Below are positions 38,883 through 48,035 of a stretch of 64,000 nt of DNA, in pieces. Below the pieces are notes generated by a model, which saw only the letters and a list, made by a program, of their open reading frames with translations, did no database searches and had not been told where the DNA came from. Origin of the DNA: Streptomyces sp. WAC 01529 (lineage in GTDB: Bacteria; Actinomycetota; Actinomycetes; Streptomycetales; Streptomycetaceae); NCBI RefSeq assembly GCF_003945545.1, contig NZ_CP029617.1, positions 868,001 to 932,000 of the forward strand, read 5' to 3'. The first letter of the stretch is position 1, and every line of letters begins with the position of its first letter. Made by a program: the position numbers and the translations under genes.

Positions 38883-39926
38883 CTAGCCGTCGATCGGGGC
38901 GCCCGCCTCCAGGTAGAGCGCGGCGCCCCGTTCGCGTGCGCGCAGCGCCCACCGCAGCCGTTCGTAGCGCACCGAGGGCAGCAGGTCGGCGGCTTCCTGT
39001 TCGGTGACGAAGCGCCAGTCGCGCAGTTCGGGGCCGGGCAGCAGCATGCGGTGGACCTCGGTGCTGTCGAGCCGGCCGCCGTCGAAGAGGAACCGCATCC
39101 CTCCGTAGCCGGGCGGTTTCGGCGGTTCCCAGTCGGCGACCAACAGGCGGAGGTCGTCGGGGAGTTGGATGCCGGTCTCCTCGGCGACCTCGCGTACGCC
39201 CGCGCGCGCCGGTGCCTCGCCGGGTTCTACGACGCCGCCGGGGAACTCCCAGCCCGCCTTGTACGTGGGGTCGACGAGCAGCACCCGGTCCTGTTCGTCG
39301 AAGAGCAGCACACCGGCGGCGAGGGTCTCCGCGGTGGGCTCGGGGGTCTGCACGATGTCGCAGGCGGACGCGGCGCCGGTGCGCACGGCGTCGGCGAGGT
39401 GTGCGGCGGTCTCGTGGGGGGTGAGGGCGCTGGTGTCGACGCGGTGGGCGTCCGCGCCGAGCCAGCCGGCGAGGGCCGTGCGGTACGGCTCGATGTGTTC
39501 GAACGACCACTGCCGTACGCGCAGGTCGCCGTCGGGCAGGTCCGGCGGCACCTCGCGGCCGGATATCCGCTCGCGCAGGATCGTTTCGTCCGGGGCGAGC
39601 ACGATGTGGCGTACGGGAATCCTGCGCGAGGCGAGGCCGCCGAAGATCTCGTCGCGGTACTCCTGGCGCAGCAGTGTCATCGGCACCACGAGGACACCGC
39701 CCACTTCGGCGAGGAGCGCGGCCGCCGTGTCGACGACGAGGCGGCGCCAGATCGGCAGGTCCTGGTAGTCACTCACCTCGGCGAGGCGCTTGGGCGGCAG
39801 CAGATGGGGCAGGGCGCCGCCGATGACTTCCGGGTCGAAGAGCGTGCTGTTCGGGATCAGCTCGATCAGTTCCCGTGCGGCACTGGTCTTGCCCGCACCG
39901 AACGCGCCGTTGATCCAGACGATCAC
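38883..39926 (-). CDS. TmrB-like ATPase fused to a Nudix hydrolase
   Basis: A 347-residue two-domain protein. Residues 1-185 resemble tunicamycin-resistance protein TmrB: MIVWINGAFGAGKTSAAREL with the P-loop, then LFDPEVIGG and VPMTLLRQEY. Residues about 200-347 form a Nudix domain with the full box GGVVEPGEAPARAGVREVAE plus ETGI. The fusion suggests a nucleotide-linked substrate that is phosphorylated and hydrolysed, or self-resistance or housecleaning. ATG start, with GGGGGAACC before it. Confidence 0.85.
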   Translation of the reverse strand: MIVWINGAFGAGKTSAARELIELIPNSTLFDPEVIGGALPHLLPPKRLAEVSDYQDLPIWRRLVVDTAAALLAEVGGVLVVPMTLLRQEYRDEIFGGLASRRIPVRHIVLAPDETILRERISGREVPPDLPDGDLRVRQWSFEHIEPYRTALAGWLGADAHRVDTSALTPHETAAHLADAVRTGAASACDIVQTPEPTAETLAAGVLLFDEQDRVLLVDPTYKAGWEFPGGVVEPGEAPARAGVREVAEETGIQLPDDLRLLVADWEPPKPPGYGGMRFLFDGGRLDSTEVHRMLLPGPELRDWRFVTEQEAADLLPSVRYERLRWALRARERGAALYLEAGAPIDG

Positions 39927-40221
39927 GGTTCCCCCTCATCCGTCGGCCCCCTGTGGCTTGCCCGCAACACCCTGTCATGGAAACCAGGCGCTGATGGGTG
40001 AGGAAGTCTGGCGCCACCGGACGCGATGTCAAGCGGCTTGTTTAATTTTCACCCGATCGCATGATGCTGGCTTTTCGAGAATCGTTCCCGCACTCCGCAG
40101 TGCGCCGGGCCCGGCTAGCGTGACTTCCCAGGCGCCCCGGTCCCCGGCGCCCCGAAAGAAATGGCATTCCCGATGCGCCGCCCCCCCTCGGGGGAGATCG
40201 GCGCCGGCGCTGGGGGGATTG

Positions 40222-40620
40222 ATGCGGCAGGACGAACTGAGCGAGTACACGTGCGAGGGCCTCGCTCAACCGCGGGTATACGGGCTCGACCAGAAGATCG
40301 TGGTCGAGCTGCGCGGTGAGATCGACCTCGTGGCCTACCAGCGGATGGTCCCGCTGTTCGACGCCGTGGCCGCGGGCCCGGAGCCGGTCGTGATCGTCGA
40401 TCTGAGCGAGGTCGGCTTCTTCGACTGTTCCGGGATCTCGTTGCTGATGCGGGCCCACCGACGGGTGAGCGACAGAGGCGGCGTGCTGCGCGTCGTCTGC
40501 ACCCACCCGCTGACCCTCCGCTTGCTGCGCCTCACGGACCTCACCGACACCCTCTCCCCCGCGCCGACCGTGGGAGCGGCGCTGGCCGCCCTCGACGATG
40601 TCACGCAGCGCGACGCTTGA
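40222..40620 (+). CDS. STAS-domain anti-anti-sigma factor (SpoIIAA/RsbV-like)
   Basis: A 132-residue protein with one STAS domain. VELRGEIDLVAYQRMVPLFD and VDLSEVGFFDCSGISLLMRA contain the conserved DCSG whose Ser is the phosphorylation site in anti-sigma antagonists. ATG follows GGGGGGATTG. No kinase partner adjoins it; the RsbW-like kinase at 59479 could be one. The 295 bp upstream hold no gene, but an AT-rich stretch near 40040-40075 may be the promoter. Confidence 0.87.
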   Translation: MRQDELSEYTCEGLAQPRVYGLDQKIVVELRGEIDLVAYQRMVPLFDAVAAGPEPVVIVDLSEVGFFDCSGISLLMRAHRRVSDRGGVLRVVCTHPLTLRLLRLTDLTDTLSPAPTVGAALAALDDVTQRDA

Positions 40621-40655
40621 GCGAGCGCGCCGAGCCTCCTCGTCTTACGTTGGCC

Positions 40656-40661
40656 GGGTAG
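40656..40661 (+). promoter_or_regulatory. Possible SigB-type -10 element before csbD
   Basis: GGGTAG lies 48 bp before the CsbD start, close to the GGGTAY -10 consensus of SigB-type promoters in Streptomyces. A clear -35 box is not seen. Confidence 0.3.
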
Positions 40662-40709
40662 GTCCACCGCCGCGAACGGCGGAGGACAGTGCACGACAGA
40701 GGAGTGACC

Positions 40710-40901
40710 ATGGGTGACAAGGGCGGCATGGACAAGCTGAAGGGCAAGGCCAAGGAGATGACCGGCAAGGCCACCGGCGACAAGCGCCGCGAGGCCGAGG
40801 GCAGGACGGACCGGACCAAGGGCGAGGCCAAGGACGCCATGGAGTCCGCCCGTGACAAGGCCAAGGGCATGAAGGACTCGCTGAAGCGGAACGATTCCTA
40901 A
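40710..40901 (+). CDS. CsbD-family stress protein
   Basis: A 63-residue highly charged protein: MDKLKGKAKEMTGKATGDKR is the CsbD signature, and Lys/Asp/Glu-rich helical repeats follow. CsbD is induced by SigB-type stress sigma factors in many bacteria; its molecular role is unclear. GAGGAG precedes the ATG. It is followed by two strong terminators. Confidence 0.9.
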   Translation: MGDKGGMDKLKGKAKEMTGKATGDKRREAEGRTDRTKGEAKDAMESARDKAKGMKDSLKRNDS

Positions 40902-40926
40902 GGACTTTCCGGCCTTCTGGCCTGCC

Positions 40927-40953
40927 GCGCCCCCCGCTTTTCGTGGGGGGCGC
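40927..40953 (+). terminator. Terminator behind csbD
   Basis: GCGCCCCCC and GGGGGGCGC form a 9-bp stem around GCTTTTCGT, 25 bp past the stop. Confidence 0.7.
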
Positions 40954-40978
40954 TCGCCTGTTCCCCCTGTGCCTCACC

Positions 40979-41004
40979 GCCCCCGCCCGACATCGGGCGG
41001 GGGC
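40979..41004. terminator. Second hairpin behind csbD
   Basis: GCCCCCGCCCG and CGGGCGGGGGC form an 11-bp stem with a 4-base loop. Backs up the first terminator. Confidence 0.6.
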
Positions 41005-41182
41005 GCCGTGCTGCTCGGGGTGGCGCGGCCTGGCTCGGCGCGGGGTGACTTGGCCTGTTCGTACCCCCTGTTTCTCGAAGCGACTCTTGCGGTGGGAGAC
41101 GGCCCACGGATAGTAGGAGTGCGGCTCCGGCGGCCGCGCACCCGCAGCACGCCATCTTCCGCGAGTACGGAGGAACGTAACG

Positions 41183-43258
41183 ATGCGTCATCTCCTCTCC
41201 CGCACCATCTCCCGAAGAGCGGTCGGATCGCTCGCCGCCGCAGTGTTGTGCGCCGGTGGCCTCGCCGCTCCCGCCGCCGCGCGCGACACGGCCGAGCGGC
41301 CCGCCACCGACGGGACCGCCGCGCGGCAGGCCGCCGTCGAACCGGACCTGAAGCTCCCCGACGGCCTTGCGACCACTCCGCCCATGGGCTTCAACAACTG
41401 GAACTCCACGCACTGCAGGGCCGAGTTCAACGAAGCGATGATCAAAGGAATCGCGGACATCTTCGTCGAGAAGGGCCTGAAGGAGGCCGGTTATCAGTAC
41501 GTCAATCTCGACGACTGCTGGGCGCTTCCGCAGCGCGATGCCAACGGAAAGCTGGTCCCCGATCCCCAGCGTTTCCCCAACGGAATCAAGGCGGTTGCCG
41601 ACTATGTCCACTCCAAGGGTCTGAAGTTCGGCATCTACACCAGCGCGGGCACGAAGACCTGCAACGAGGCCGGGTTCCCGGGCGCGCTCGGTCATGAGCG
41701 CAGCGACGCCCAGCAGTTCGCGGAGTGGGGCGTCGACTACCTCAAATACGACAACTGCAACAACCAAGGCGTGGACGCCAAGAAGCGGTACATCGCGATG
41801 CGTGACGCGCTCAAGGCGGCCTCCGAGACCACCGGCAGGCCCATCGTCTACAGCATCTGCGAATGGGGCGAGAACAAGCCATGGGAGTGGGCCGCGGACG
41901 TCGGCCACCTGTGGCGCACCACCGGCGACATCAGCGACAACTGGAACTCGATGTTGTCGATCATGAAGAAGAATCTGCCGCTCGACGAGTACGCCGGTCC
42001 GGGGCACTGGAACGACCCCGACATGCTGGAGGTCGGCAACGGCGGCATGACGGACACCGAGTACCGCACGCACTTCTCGATGTGGTCGATCATGGCCGCG
42101 CCGCTGCTCATCGGGTCCGACCTGCGCAAGGCCACCCCCGAGACCTTTGAGATCCTCGGCAACAAGGAAGTCATCGCCGTCGACCAGGACCCGCTCGGCA
42201 AGCAGGGCAAGGTCGTCTCCTCGCAGGACGGCCGGTGGGTCGTCGCCAAGGAGATGAAGGACGGCAGCCGGGCCGTCGCCCTCTTCAACGAGAGCGGCAC
42301 CGCGCAGACCGTCTCCACGACCGCGAAGGCGGTCGGGCTGCCGGACGCCCCCGCGTACACGCTGCGCGACCTGTGGCGGCACAAGAGCTACCACACGGCG
42401 GGCAGGATCTCCGCGACCGTCCCCGCGCACGGTACGGTGCTGCTGCGCGTGGCGGCCGACGGCAAGTGGGCCTCGCATCCGCCCGCCGTGGAACTCGGCG
42501 TGGACGGCGGTGACTTCTTCGAGCCCGGCAAGCGCACGCCGCTCACCACGTCGGTCACCAACCTCGGCCGCGTCCCGGCCCGCCAGGTGACCGCCAAGGT
42601 CGAGGCGCCCGGCGGCTGGCAGGTCGAGGCGACCTCGCCCACCACCGCCCGGTCGCTGTCCCCCGGCAAGACCTTGCGCACGACGTGGCAGGTCACCGCA
42701 CCGCCGGGAACCGCCCCGGGAGCGTACGACGTGACGATCGCCGCGACCTACCGCTCCCCCACGGGCACGCGCGCCGAGAACGTCCTGCCCCTGAGCGCGC
42801 GGGTGGTCCTCGCGCCGCCCTCGGGCGCCTCGGCGCTCGGCGATCTGCCGTGGCTCTCGATGAGCAACGGCTGGGGGCCCGTGGAACGCAACACCAGCAA
42901 CGGCGAGGGCGCGGCCGGTGACGGCAGGCCGATCACCATCAACGGGAAGGTGTACGCCAAGGGGCTCGGCGCGCACGCCGCGAGCGACGTCGCCTTCTAC
43001 ACCGGAAAGGCCTGCGAGAAGGTGACCGCGGAGGTCGGAGTCGACGACGAGACACGCACCGACGGCACGATCGCCTTCGAGATCTGGGCGGACGGCAAGA
43101 AGGTGGCGTCGACGGGCACCCTGACCAACGCGATGCCGGCCCAGCCGCTCTCCGCGGACGTGACCGGTGCCCAGGTCGTCCGCCTGGTCGTCACGGACGG
43201 CGGCGACGGGATCTTCGCCGATCACGGCGACTGGGGCGAGGCGACGCTCCACTGCTGA
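41183..43258 (+). CDS. Secreted GH27 alpha-galactosidase with NPCBM domain
   Basis: A 691-residue exported glycoside hydrolase. A signal peptide spans about 1-34 (RRAVGSLAAAVLCAGGLAAP). The GH27 barrel runs from about 60 to 330, with nucleophile D190 in YLKYDNC and acid/base D280 in WNDPDMLEVG. A beta-sandwich follows to about 430, then a NEW3/Ig-like segment (about 435-550) and a C-terminal NPCBM carbohydrate-binding domain (about 550-691). Expected to remove alpha-galactose (or alpha-N-acetylgalactosamine) from extracellular glycans. Ends in a convergent terminator before the ROK gene. Confidence 0.92.
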   Translation: MRHLLSRTISRRAVGSLAAAVLCAGGLAAPAAARDTAERPATDGTAARQAAVEPDLKLPDGLATTPPMGFNNWNSTHCRAEFNEAMIKGIADIFVEKGLKEAGYQYVNLDDCWALPQRDANGKLVPDPQRFPNGIKAVADYVHSKGLKFGIYTSAGTKTCNEAGFPGALGHERSDAQQFAEWGVDYLKYDNCNNQGVDAKKRYIAMRDALKAASETTGRPIVYSICEWGENKPWEWAADVGHLWRTTGDISDNWNSMLSIMKKNLPLDEYAGPGHWNDPDMLEVGNGGMTDTEYRTHFSMWSIMAAPLLIGSDLRKATPETFEILGNKEVIAVDQDPLGKQGKVVSSQDGRWVVAKEMKDGSRAVALFNESGTAQTVSTTAKAVGLPDAPAYTLRDLWRHKSYHTAGRISATVPAHGTVLLRVAADGKWASHPPAVELGVDGGDFFEPGKRTPLTTSVTNLGRVPARQVTAKVEAPGGWQVEATSPTTARSLSPGKTLRTTWQVTAPPGTAPGAYDVTIAATYRSPTGTRAENVLPLSARVVLAPPSGASALGDLPWLSMSNGWGPVERNTSNGEGAAGDGRPITINGKVYAKGLGAHAASDVAFYTGKACEKVTAEVGVDDETRTDGTIAFEIWADGKKVASTGTLTNAMPAQPLSADVTGAQVVRLVVTDGGDGIFADHGDWGEATLHC

Positions 43259-43314
43259 CGCGTGCGCCTGGGGGGGCTCCGGCTGACGCCCACCCCGGAG
43301 GCGCGTTCCGCGTA

Positions 43315-43351
43315 GGCGGTACGCGAGAGTGGTTCGAGCCCGCGTACCGCC
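43315..43351. terminator. Hairpin behind the alpha-galactosidase gene
   Basis: GGCGGTACGCG and CGCGTACCGCC form an 11-bp stem around 15 bases. Confidence 0.6.
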
Positions 43352-43396
43352 CAAGGGCACCTGATCCGGCCGCGCGGCTGGATCAGGTGCCCTTGG
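43351..43396. terminator. Bidirectional terminator between convergent genes
   Basis: CCAAGGGCACCTGATCC and its exact reverse complement form a 17-bp stem around a 12-base loop, 3 bp from the end of the ROK gene. Serves both converging units. Confidence 0.75.
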
Positions 43397-43398
43397 CC

Positions 43399-44367
43399 TC
43401 AGCCGCCCACCGCGGAACGCGAGCCGGCCGTCACGCTCGACGGGTCGCTGAGTGCTGCCGCCGCCGCGCCCACCAGGCCCGCGTCCGTGCCCATCAGGGC
43501 GGGGGCCACGGTCAGGCGGCGTACGAACGACAGCGTGGCGTAGTCGCGCAGGGCACGGCGCAGCGGGGTGAAGAGGATGTCGCCCGCCTTCGCCACTCCC
43601 CCGCCGATCACCGCGATGTCGATCTCGACGAGCGTGGCCGTGGCGGCGATCCCGGCGGCCAGCGCCTGGGCGGCCCGCTCGAAGGAGGCGAGCGCGACGG
43701 GATCACCGGCGCGGGCGGCGCTCGCGACGGCCGCCGCCGAGGTGTCGCCGTCGGGACCCGGGAGCCAGCCGCCCTCCACGGCACGGCGGGCGATGTTCGG
43801 GCCGCTGGCGATGCGCTCGACGCAGCCGCGCGCCCCGCACGGGCAGGGGTCGCCGTCGAGGTCGACGCTGATGTGACCGATGTGGCCCGCGTTCCCCGTG
43901 GGGCCCGGGTGGAGCTTGCCGCCGAGGACGAGGCCGCCGCCGACGCCGGTGGAGACCACCATGCACAGCGCGTTGTCGTGGCCCCGGGCCGCGCCCTGCC
44001 AGTGCTCGGCCGCGGTCATCGCCACCCCGTCGCCGACCAGTTGGACGGGGAGCCCGCCCGTCACCGCGCGGACCCGCTCCACCAGCGGATAGCCGCGCCA
44101 GCCAGGGACGTTGACGGGGCTGACCGTGCCCGCCGAGGCGTCCACCGGCCCCGCGCTGCCGATGCCGACGGCGGTGACCCCGCGCCAGAGGCCGTCCGCG
44201 GTCAGCTCGCCGATGACCCCCTCGACCGCCCGCATCACCGTGTCGCCGTCCTCGCGCGCGGGCGTCGGCCGCTGGGCGCGCAGCAGGATGCGGCCCCGCC
44301 CGTCCACCAGGGCGCCGGCGATCTTGGTGCCGCCGATGTCGAGTGCGGCGACGAGGTCCATGTGCAT
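43399..44367 (-). CDS. ROK-family sugar kinase (glucokinase-like)
   Basis: A 322-residue enzyme without a DNA-binding domain. AALDIGGTKIAGALVDGRGR is the phosphate-binding start, VVSTGVGGGLVLGGKL and GNAGHIGHISVD follow, and the zinc site is CPCGARGCVE. It should phosphorylate a hexose or N-acetylhexosamine with ATP. The first ATG of MHMDLVAALD follows AGGAG by 10 bases. It diverges from a LacI regulator whose operator lies between the two genes. Confidence 0.88.
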   Translation of the reverse strand: MHMDLVAALDIGGTKIAGALVDGRGRILLRAQRPTPAREDGDTVMRAVEGVIGELTADGLWRGVTAVGIGSAGPVDASAGTVSPVNVPGWRGYPLVERVRAVTGGLPVQLVGDGVAMTAAEHWQGAARGHDNALCMVVSTGVGGGLVLGGKLHPGPTGNAGHIGHISVDLDGDPCPCGARGCVERIASGPNIARRAVEGGWLPGPDGDTSAAAVASAARAGDPVALASFERAAQALAAGIAATATLVEIDIAVIGGGVAKAGDILFTPLRRALRDYATLSFVRRLTVAPALMGTDAGLVGAAAAALSDPSSVTAGSRSAVGG

Positions 44368-44431
44368 CTGTGTCGGGTCTCCTGGTGTAAGGGCAGGCCG
44401 GAGAGTGCGAAGGTCAGTCTCCCTCGCATCT

Positions 44432-44443
44432 GACAACGTTGTC
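44432..44443. promoter_or_regulatory. LacI-type operator GACAACGTTGTC
   Basis: A perfect 12-bp palindrome with the central CG and CAACGTTG core typical of LacI/GalR sites, between the divergent ROK kinase and LacI genes. It should repress the kinase and the regulator. Confidence 0.75.
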
Positions 44444-44531
44444 CAGGCCCTATGCTCGACGCCACGTGCTCAGGGGCGGCCGCATGCCCCGGGCGATCCG
44501 TGGACGACAGGACAGGACAGGACAGCGCACC

Positions 44532-45572
44532 GTGGCCGACACCGCCGCCCGACGACCCGACAACCGCTACGGCAACCGTCCGACCATGAAGGACGTCGCC
44601 GCCCGCGCGGGAGTGGGCCTGAAGACGGTCTCGCGGGTGGTGAACGGCGAGCCCGGTGTCACCCCGGACACCGAACGCCGCGTCCAGGAGGCCATCGAGG
44701 CCCTGGGATTCCGCCGCAACGACAGCGCGCGCGTACTGCGCAAGGGCCGCACGGCCAGCATCGGCCTCGTCCTGGAGGATCTCGCGGATCCCTTCTACGG
44801 CCCGCTGAGTCGCGCTGTCGAGGAGGTCGCCCGGGCGCACGGCGCGCTGCTCATCAACGGTTCGAGCGCCGAGGACCCGGACCGCGAGCAGGAGTTGGTG
44901 CTCGCGCTCTGCGCGCGCCGGGTCGACGGGCTCGTCATCATCCCGGCCGGTGACGACCACCGCTATCTGGAGCCGGAGATCGCCGCCGGGGTGGCGACGG
45001 TCTTCGTGGACCGGCCCGCCGGGAAGATCGACGCCGATGTGGTGCTCTCCGACAGCTACGGCGGCGCGCGGGACGGCGTCGCGCACCTCATCGCGCACGG
45101 CCACCGCCGGATCGGCTTCATCGGCGACCAGCCGCGCATCCACACCGCCATAGAGCGGCTGCGCGGCTACCGCGCCGCGATGGAGGACGCGGACATCGCC
45201 GTCGACGAGGCGTGGGTGTCACTGGGCGTCACCGATCCGGAGCGGGTCCGCGCGGCGGCCGAGGCGATGCTCTCCGGTCCCGAGCCGGTGACGGCGGTCT
45301 TCGCGGGCAACAACCGCGTGACCGTCACGGTCGTACGGGTCCTGGCCGCCCTCGACCGGCCCGTGGCGCTGGTGGGCTTCGACGACATCGAGCTGGCCGA
45401 TCTGCTGGACCCCGGCGTGACGGTCGTCGCGCAGGACGCGGCACAGCTCGGCCGGACGGCGGCGGAGCGGCTCTTCCGGCAGCTCGACGGCGCGTCCGGG
45501 GCCCCGGAGCGGGTCGAGCTGCCGACGCGGCTCATCACGCGCGGGTCGGGCGAACTGCCGCCTGCCGACTGA
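44532..45572 (+). CDS. LacI-family transcriptional regulator
   Basis: A 346-residue repressor. The helix-turn-helix PTMKDVAARAGVGLKTVSRV and the hinge helix FRRNDSARVLRKGRTASIGL are followed by a periplasmic-binding-like sugar domain. GTG at 44532 (VADTAARRP) is likely; ATG at 44586 would start at MKDVAARAG and is the alternative. Divergent from the ROK kinase, with the operator between them. Confidence 0.9.
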   Translation: MADTAARRPDNRYGNRPTMKDVAARAGVGLKTVSRVVNGEPGVTPDTERRVQEAIEALGFRRNDSARVLRKGRTASIGLVLEDLADPFYGPLSRAVEEVARAHGALLINGSSAEDPDREQELVLALCARRVDGLVIIPAGDDHRYLEPEIAAGVATVFVDRPAGKIDADVVLSDSYGGARDGVAHLIAHGHRRIGFIGDQPRIHTAIERLRGYRAAMEDADIAVDEAWVSLGVTDPERVRAAAEAMLSGPEPVTAVFAGNNRVTVTVVRVLAALDRPVALVGFDDIELADLLDPGVTVVAQDAAQLGRTAAERLFRQLDGASGAPERVELPTRLITRGSGELPPAD

Positions 45573-45620
45573 TCGGCCCCCGGCCGCTCTCGGGGCAGGA
45601 AGCTCTCGGGGCCAGGACCC

Positions 45621-46100
45621 TCAGGGCCAGAAGACGACCGCGAGGGCGATCAGCGTGCCGAGAGCCACGAGGCCGCCGACGGCACCTGCGACGAGAGCGG
45701 CCTTCTGGGCGGCGGGCTTCCGTTCCCGCCAGCCCAGCTCCCCGGTCACGCCCCGGATCAAGCGGTGCCCGTCGGCGGAGGAGAAGGAGTGCCGCTCGGA
45801 GCCGTCCAGGGAGCGGCTCCACGTGCGGTACCGCGCCCGGCCGGTCTCCACGGTCCTCCGCGTGGTCCCGAACGGTCCGCGCTCGTGGGTGTGGACCACG
45901 TCCGCCAGCGTGAACGTCCCCTCGGCGGGGAGCAGCACGACGCGGTAGGTGTGCACGCGGCGCCCGCCCGGCAGCGGGACGTCCACGATGAGGTCGAACC
46001 CCCGCTCCGTCCAGCGGTAGCGGTACGGCGTGCCGGTGGTCGCGGCCTCGACGCGGGCGCGCAGCTCGTCGGCGGCGTGCGCGCCGGAGGGTCCGTTCAT
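45621..46100 (-). CDS. Membrane-anchored hypothetical protein, operon partner of the kinase
   Basis: A 159-residue protein: a beta-rich N-terminal domain (about 1-125, with YRYRWTERGFDLIVDVPLPG) and one C-terminal membrane helix (AALVAGAVGGLVALGTLIAL). ATG at 46100 is 4 bp behind the kinase stop, so it is probably co-transcribed with it. No family is recognised; it may be a substrate or signalling partner. Confidence 0.72.
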   Translation of the reverse strand: MNGPSGAHAADELRARVEAATTGTPYRYRWTERGFDLIVDVPLPGGRRVHTYRVVLLPAEGTFTLADVVHTHERGPFGTTRRTVETGRARYRTWSRSLDGSERHSFSSADGHRLIRGVTGELGWRERKPAAQKAALVAGAVGGLVALGTLIALAVVFWP

Positions 46101-46104
46101 GGCG

Positions 46105-47955
46105 TCAGCAGGTGGGCAGGCCGGGCAGCGGCTTGTCGTTGTCGCCGCCCTTGATGTAGACGTCGCTGACGAAGACGCCGGTGTTGCCGCTGTCGTCGTC
46201 CGTCTTCGCCCACCAGACGTTCGTCCACTCGCCGTGGGTCTCGCGGCGGCCCAGGTTCTGCTGGCAGTAGAAGTAGTTCGTGCCCGCGTTGAGGGTGCCC
46301 GCCTCGGCGCCGGATGCGGTGTACGACTTCGCGGTGCGCCACACCGAGCAGTTGTACTTGCCGCCGCCGATGGGGTGGCAGACGGGGTCCTCGGCGGAGC
46401 CGCCACCGCCGCCCGGCTTGCTTCCGCCGGTCGGCCTGGAGGTGGGGTCGGGGCGCGAGGCGGGCTCGTCCCGGTCCTTGGCCTTCTCCCCGCCCTCCCC
46501 GGCGTCCCCGGCCTCGCCCTTGTCGCGGTCCGTGCCGTCGGTGCCGTCCTTGCCACTGCCCTTGGAGCGCTTCGCGTCCGGTTCGCGGGACTTCCCGGCG
46601 CCCTGCCCGGCAGGCTTGGGGCGCTTCGACTCGCCGCCCAGCGGTCCGCTGCTGCCGTCGTCCTCCGCCGAACCGGAACCGTCGGCCGCGGTGTCCTGCC
46701 GTGCCTGGCCGCCGGTGTCGTCCTTGCCGTTCAGGAACGCGACGGTCGCGCCGGTCACCGCGAGCACCACGATCACGCCGACCGCCGCGAGCAACGCCCC
46801 GCCGCGGCGCGGGCGTTGCGTGGAGCGCGTCTCCCGGCGAGAAGGGGGCACCGACGCGGCGGAAGCCCCCGGGAACGCCCCGACCGGCGAGGCCTGAGCC
46901 GGATGGGACTGAGCCGGATGGGAGTGGGCCGGATGGGAGTTGGCCGGAGACGGCTGGGCCGGATGGGACTGGAGCGGGGACGGCTGGGCCGGGGACGCCT
47001 GCCCCGCGGAAGGCGGCGGTCCGAAGCCCGGCGGTGGCGTGTTCGGGATGCTGCGCTCCGTGCCCGGGCGCGGACCGAACCCGGCCGCGCCCCCCGGCCC
47101 CATCGCCGCGACGCCGTCGAGCAGCTGCCGCGCCGCGTCCGCGTCGGGGCGCGCCTGCGGATCCTTGTCCATGAGCCGGCGCAGTACGGGGGTCAGCGGG
47201 CCGGAGCGGCGCGGCTCGGGCAGCGGGTCCACGACGATCGCGGTGAGCGTGGACCACGTCGACGTACGGCGGAAGGGCGAGGAACCCTCGACCGCGGCGA
47301 ACAGGGTGGCGCCGAGCGCCCAGACGTCCGAGGCGGGGCCCGGGTCGTGGCCCTGGGCGCGCTCGGGCGCCAAGTAGTCGAGCGAGCCGACCAGTTCGCC
47401 GCTGCGGGTGAGGTGCGTGGCCGAGCCGTCGCCGGGGTCGTCCATCGTGGCGATGCCGAAGTCGGTGAGGACGACGCGGCCGCCGCTCTCCAGGAGGATG
47501 TTCCCCGGCTTCACGTCGCGGTGCAGCACGCCCACGCGGTGGGCGGCGGCCAGCGCTTCCATGACCTTGGCGCCGATGGCCGCGGCCTCGCGGGGGTCCA
47601 GGGTGCCGCGCTCGCGCAGCACGTCGTCGAGGGAGGGCCCGTCGACCAGCTCCATGACGATCAGGGGCCGTCCGTCGACCTCCGCCACGTCGTGCACGGC
47701 GACGACTCCGGGATGGCGCACGCGGGCGGCCGCGCGGGCCTCGCGCTGCATCCGCAGGCGCAGATCGGCCAGCTCCGGTCCCGCCACGTCCGTATACGTC
47801 CGCAGTTCCTTCACCGCGACCTCGCGGTGCAGCACCTCGTCGACCGCGCGCCATACGACGCCCATGCCGCCGCGGCCGAGCTGTGCCACGACGCGATAGC
47901 GCCCGGCGAGGAGTCTGCCCGCCTCGCCCGTCTGTTCCTGGTCCCCCGACAACAC
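46105..47955 (-). CDS. Membrane Ser/Thr protein kinase (PknB-type) with extracellular Cys domain
   Basis: A 616-residue kinase. The catalytic domain is about 17-275: glycine loop LGRGGMGVVW, lysine K49 in VAVKEL, HRDVKPGN and DFG. A Pro/Ser/His-rich juxtamembrane linker holds a short tandem repeat (SHPAQ units). One membrane helix (GALLAAVGVIVVLAVTGATV) is followed by a charged Gly/Asp/Lys-rich stretch and a C-terminal extracellular domain with Cys residues (CHPIGGGKYNC, FYCQQN, GLPTC) but no PASTA repeats. GTG at 47955 is chosen; the frame continues only antisense to the neighbouring gene. Confidence 0.9.
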   Translation of the reverse strand: MLSGDQEQTGEAGRLLAGRYRVVAQLGRGGMGVVWRAVDEVLHREVAVKELRTYTDVAGPELADLRLRMQREARAAARVRHPGVVAVHDVAEVDGRPLIVMELVDGPSLDDVLRERGTLDPREAAAIGAKVMEALAAAHRVGVLHRDVKPGNILLESGGRVVLTDFGIATMDDPGDGSATHLTRSGELVGSLDYLAPERAQGHDPGPASDVWALGATLFAAVEGSSPFRRTSTWSTLTAIVVDPLPEPRRSGPLTPVLRRLMDKDPQARPDADAARQLLDGVAAMGPGGAAGFGPRPGTERSIPNTPPPGFGPPPSAGQASPAQPSPLQSHPAQPSPANSHPAHSHPAQSHPAQASPVGAFPGASAASVPPSRRETRSTQRPRRGGALLAAVGVIVVLAVTGATVAFLNGKDDTGGQARQDTAADGSGSAEDDGSSGPLGGESKRPKPAGQGAGKSREPDAKRSKGSGKDGTDGTDRDKGEAGDAGEGGEKAKDRDEPASRPDPTSRPTGGSKPGGGGGSAEDPVCHPIGGGKYNCSVWRTAKSYTASGAEAGTLNAGTNYFYCQQNLGRRETHGEWTNVWWAKTDDDSGNTGVFVSDVYIKGGDNDKPLPGLPTC

Positions 47956-48035
47956 CGCTGCCCCGTCCGTGTGACGCCACTTTCCGTGGCGTACAGAGTA
48001 CGGGGCAGCGGTGACGGCGGGGTGCCGGGTGCCGC

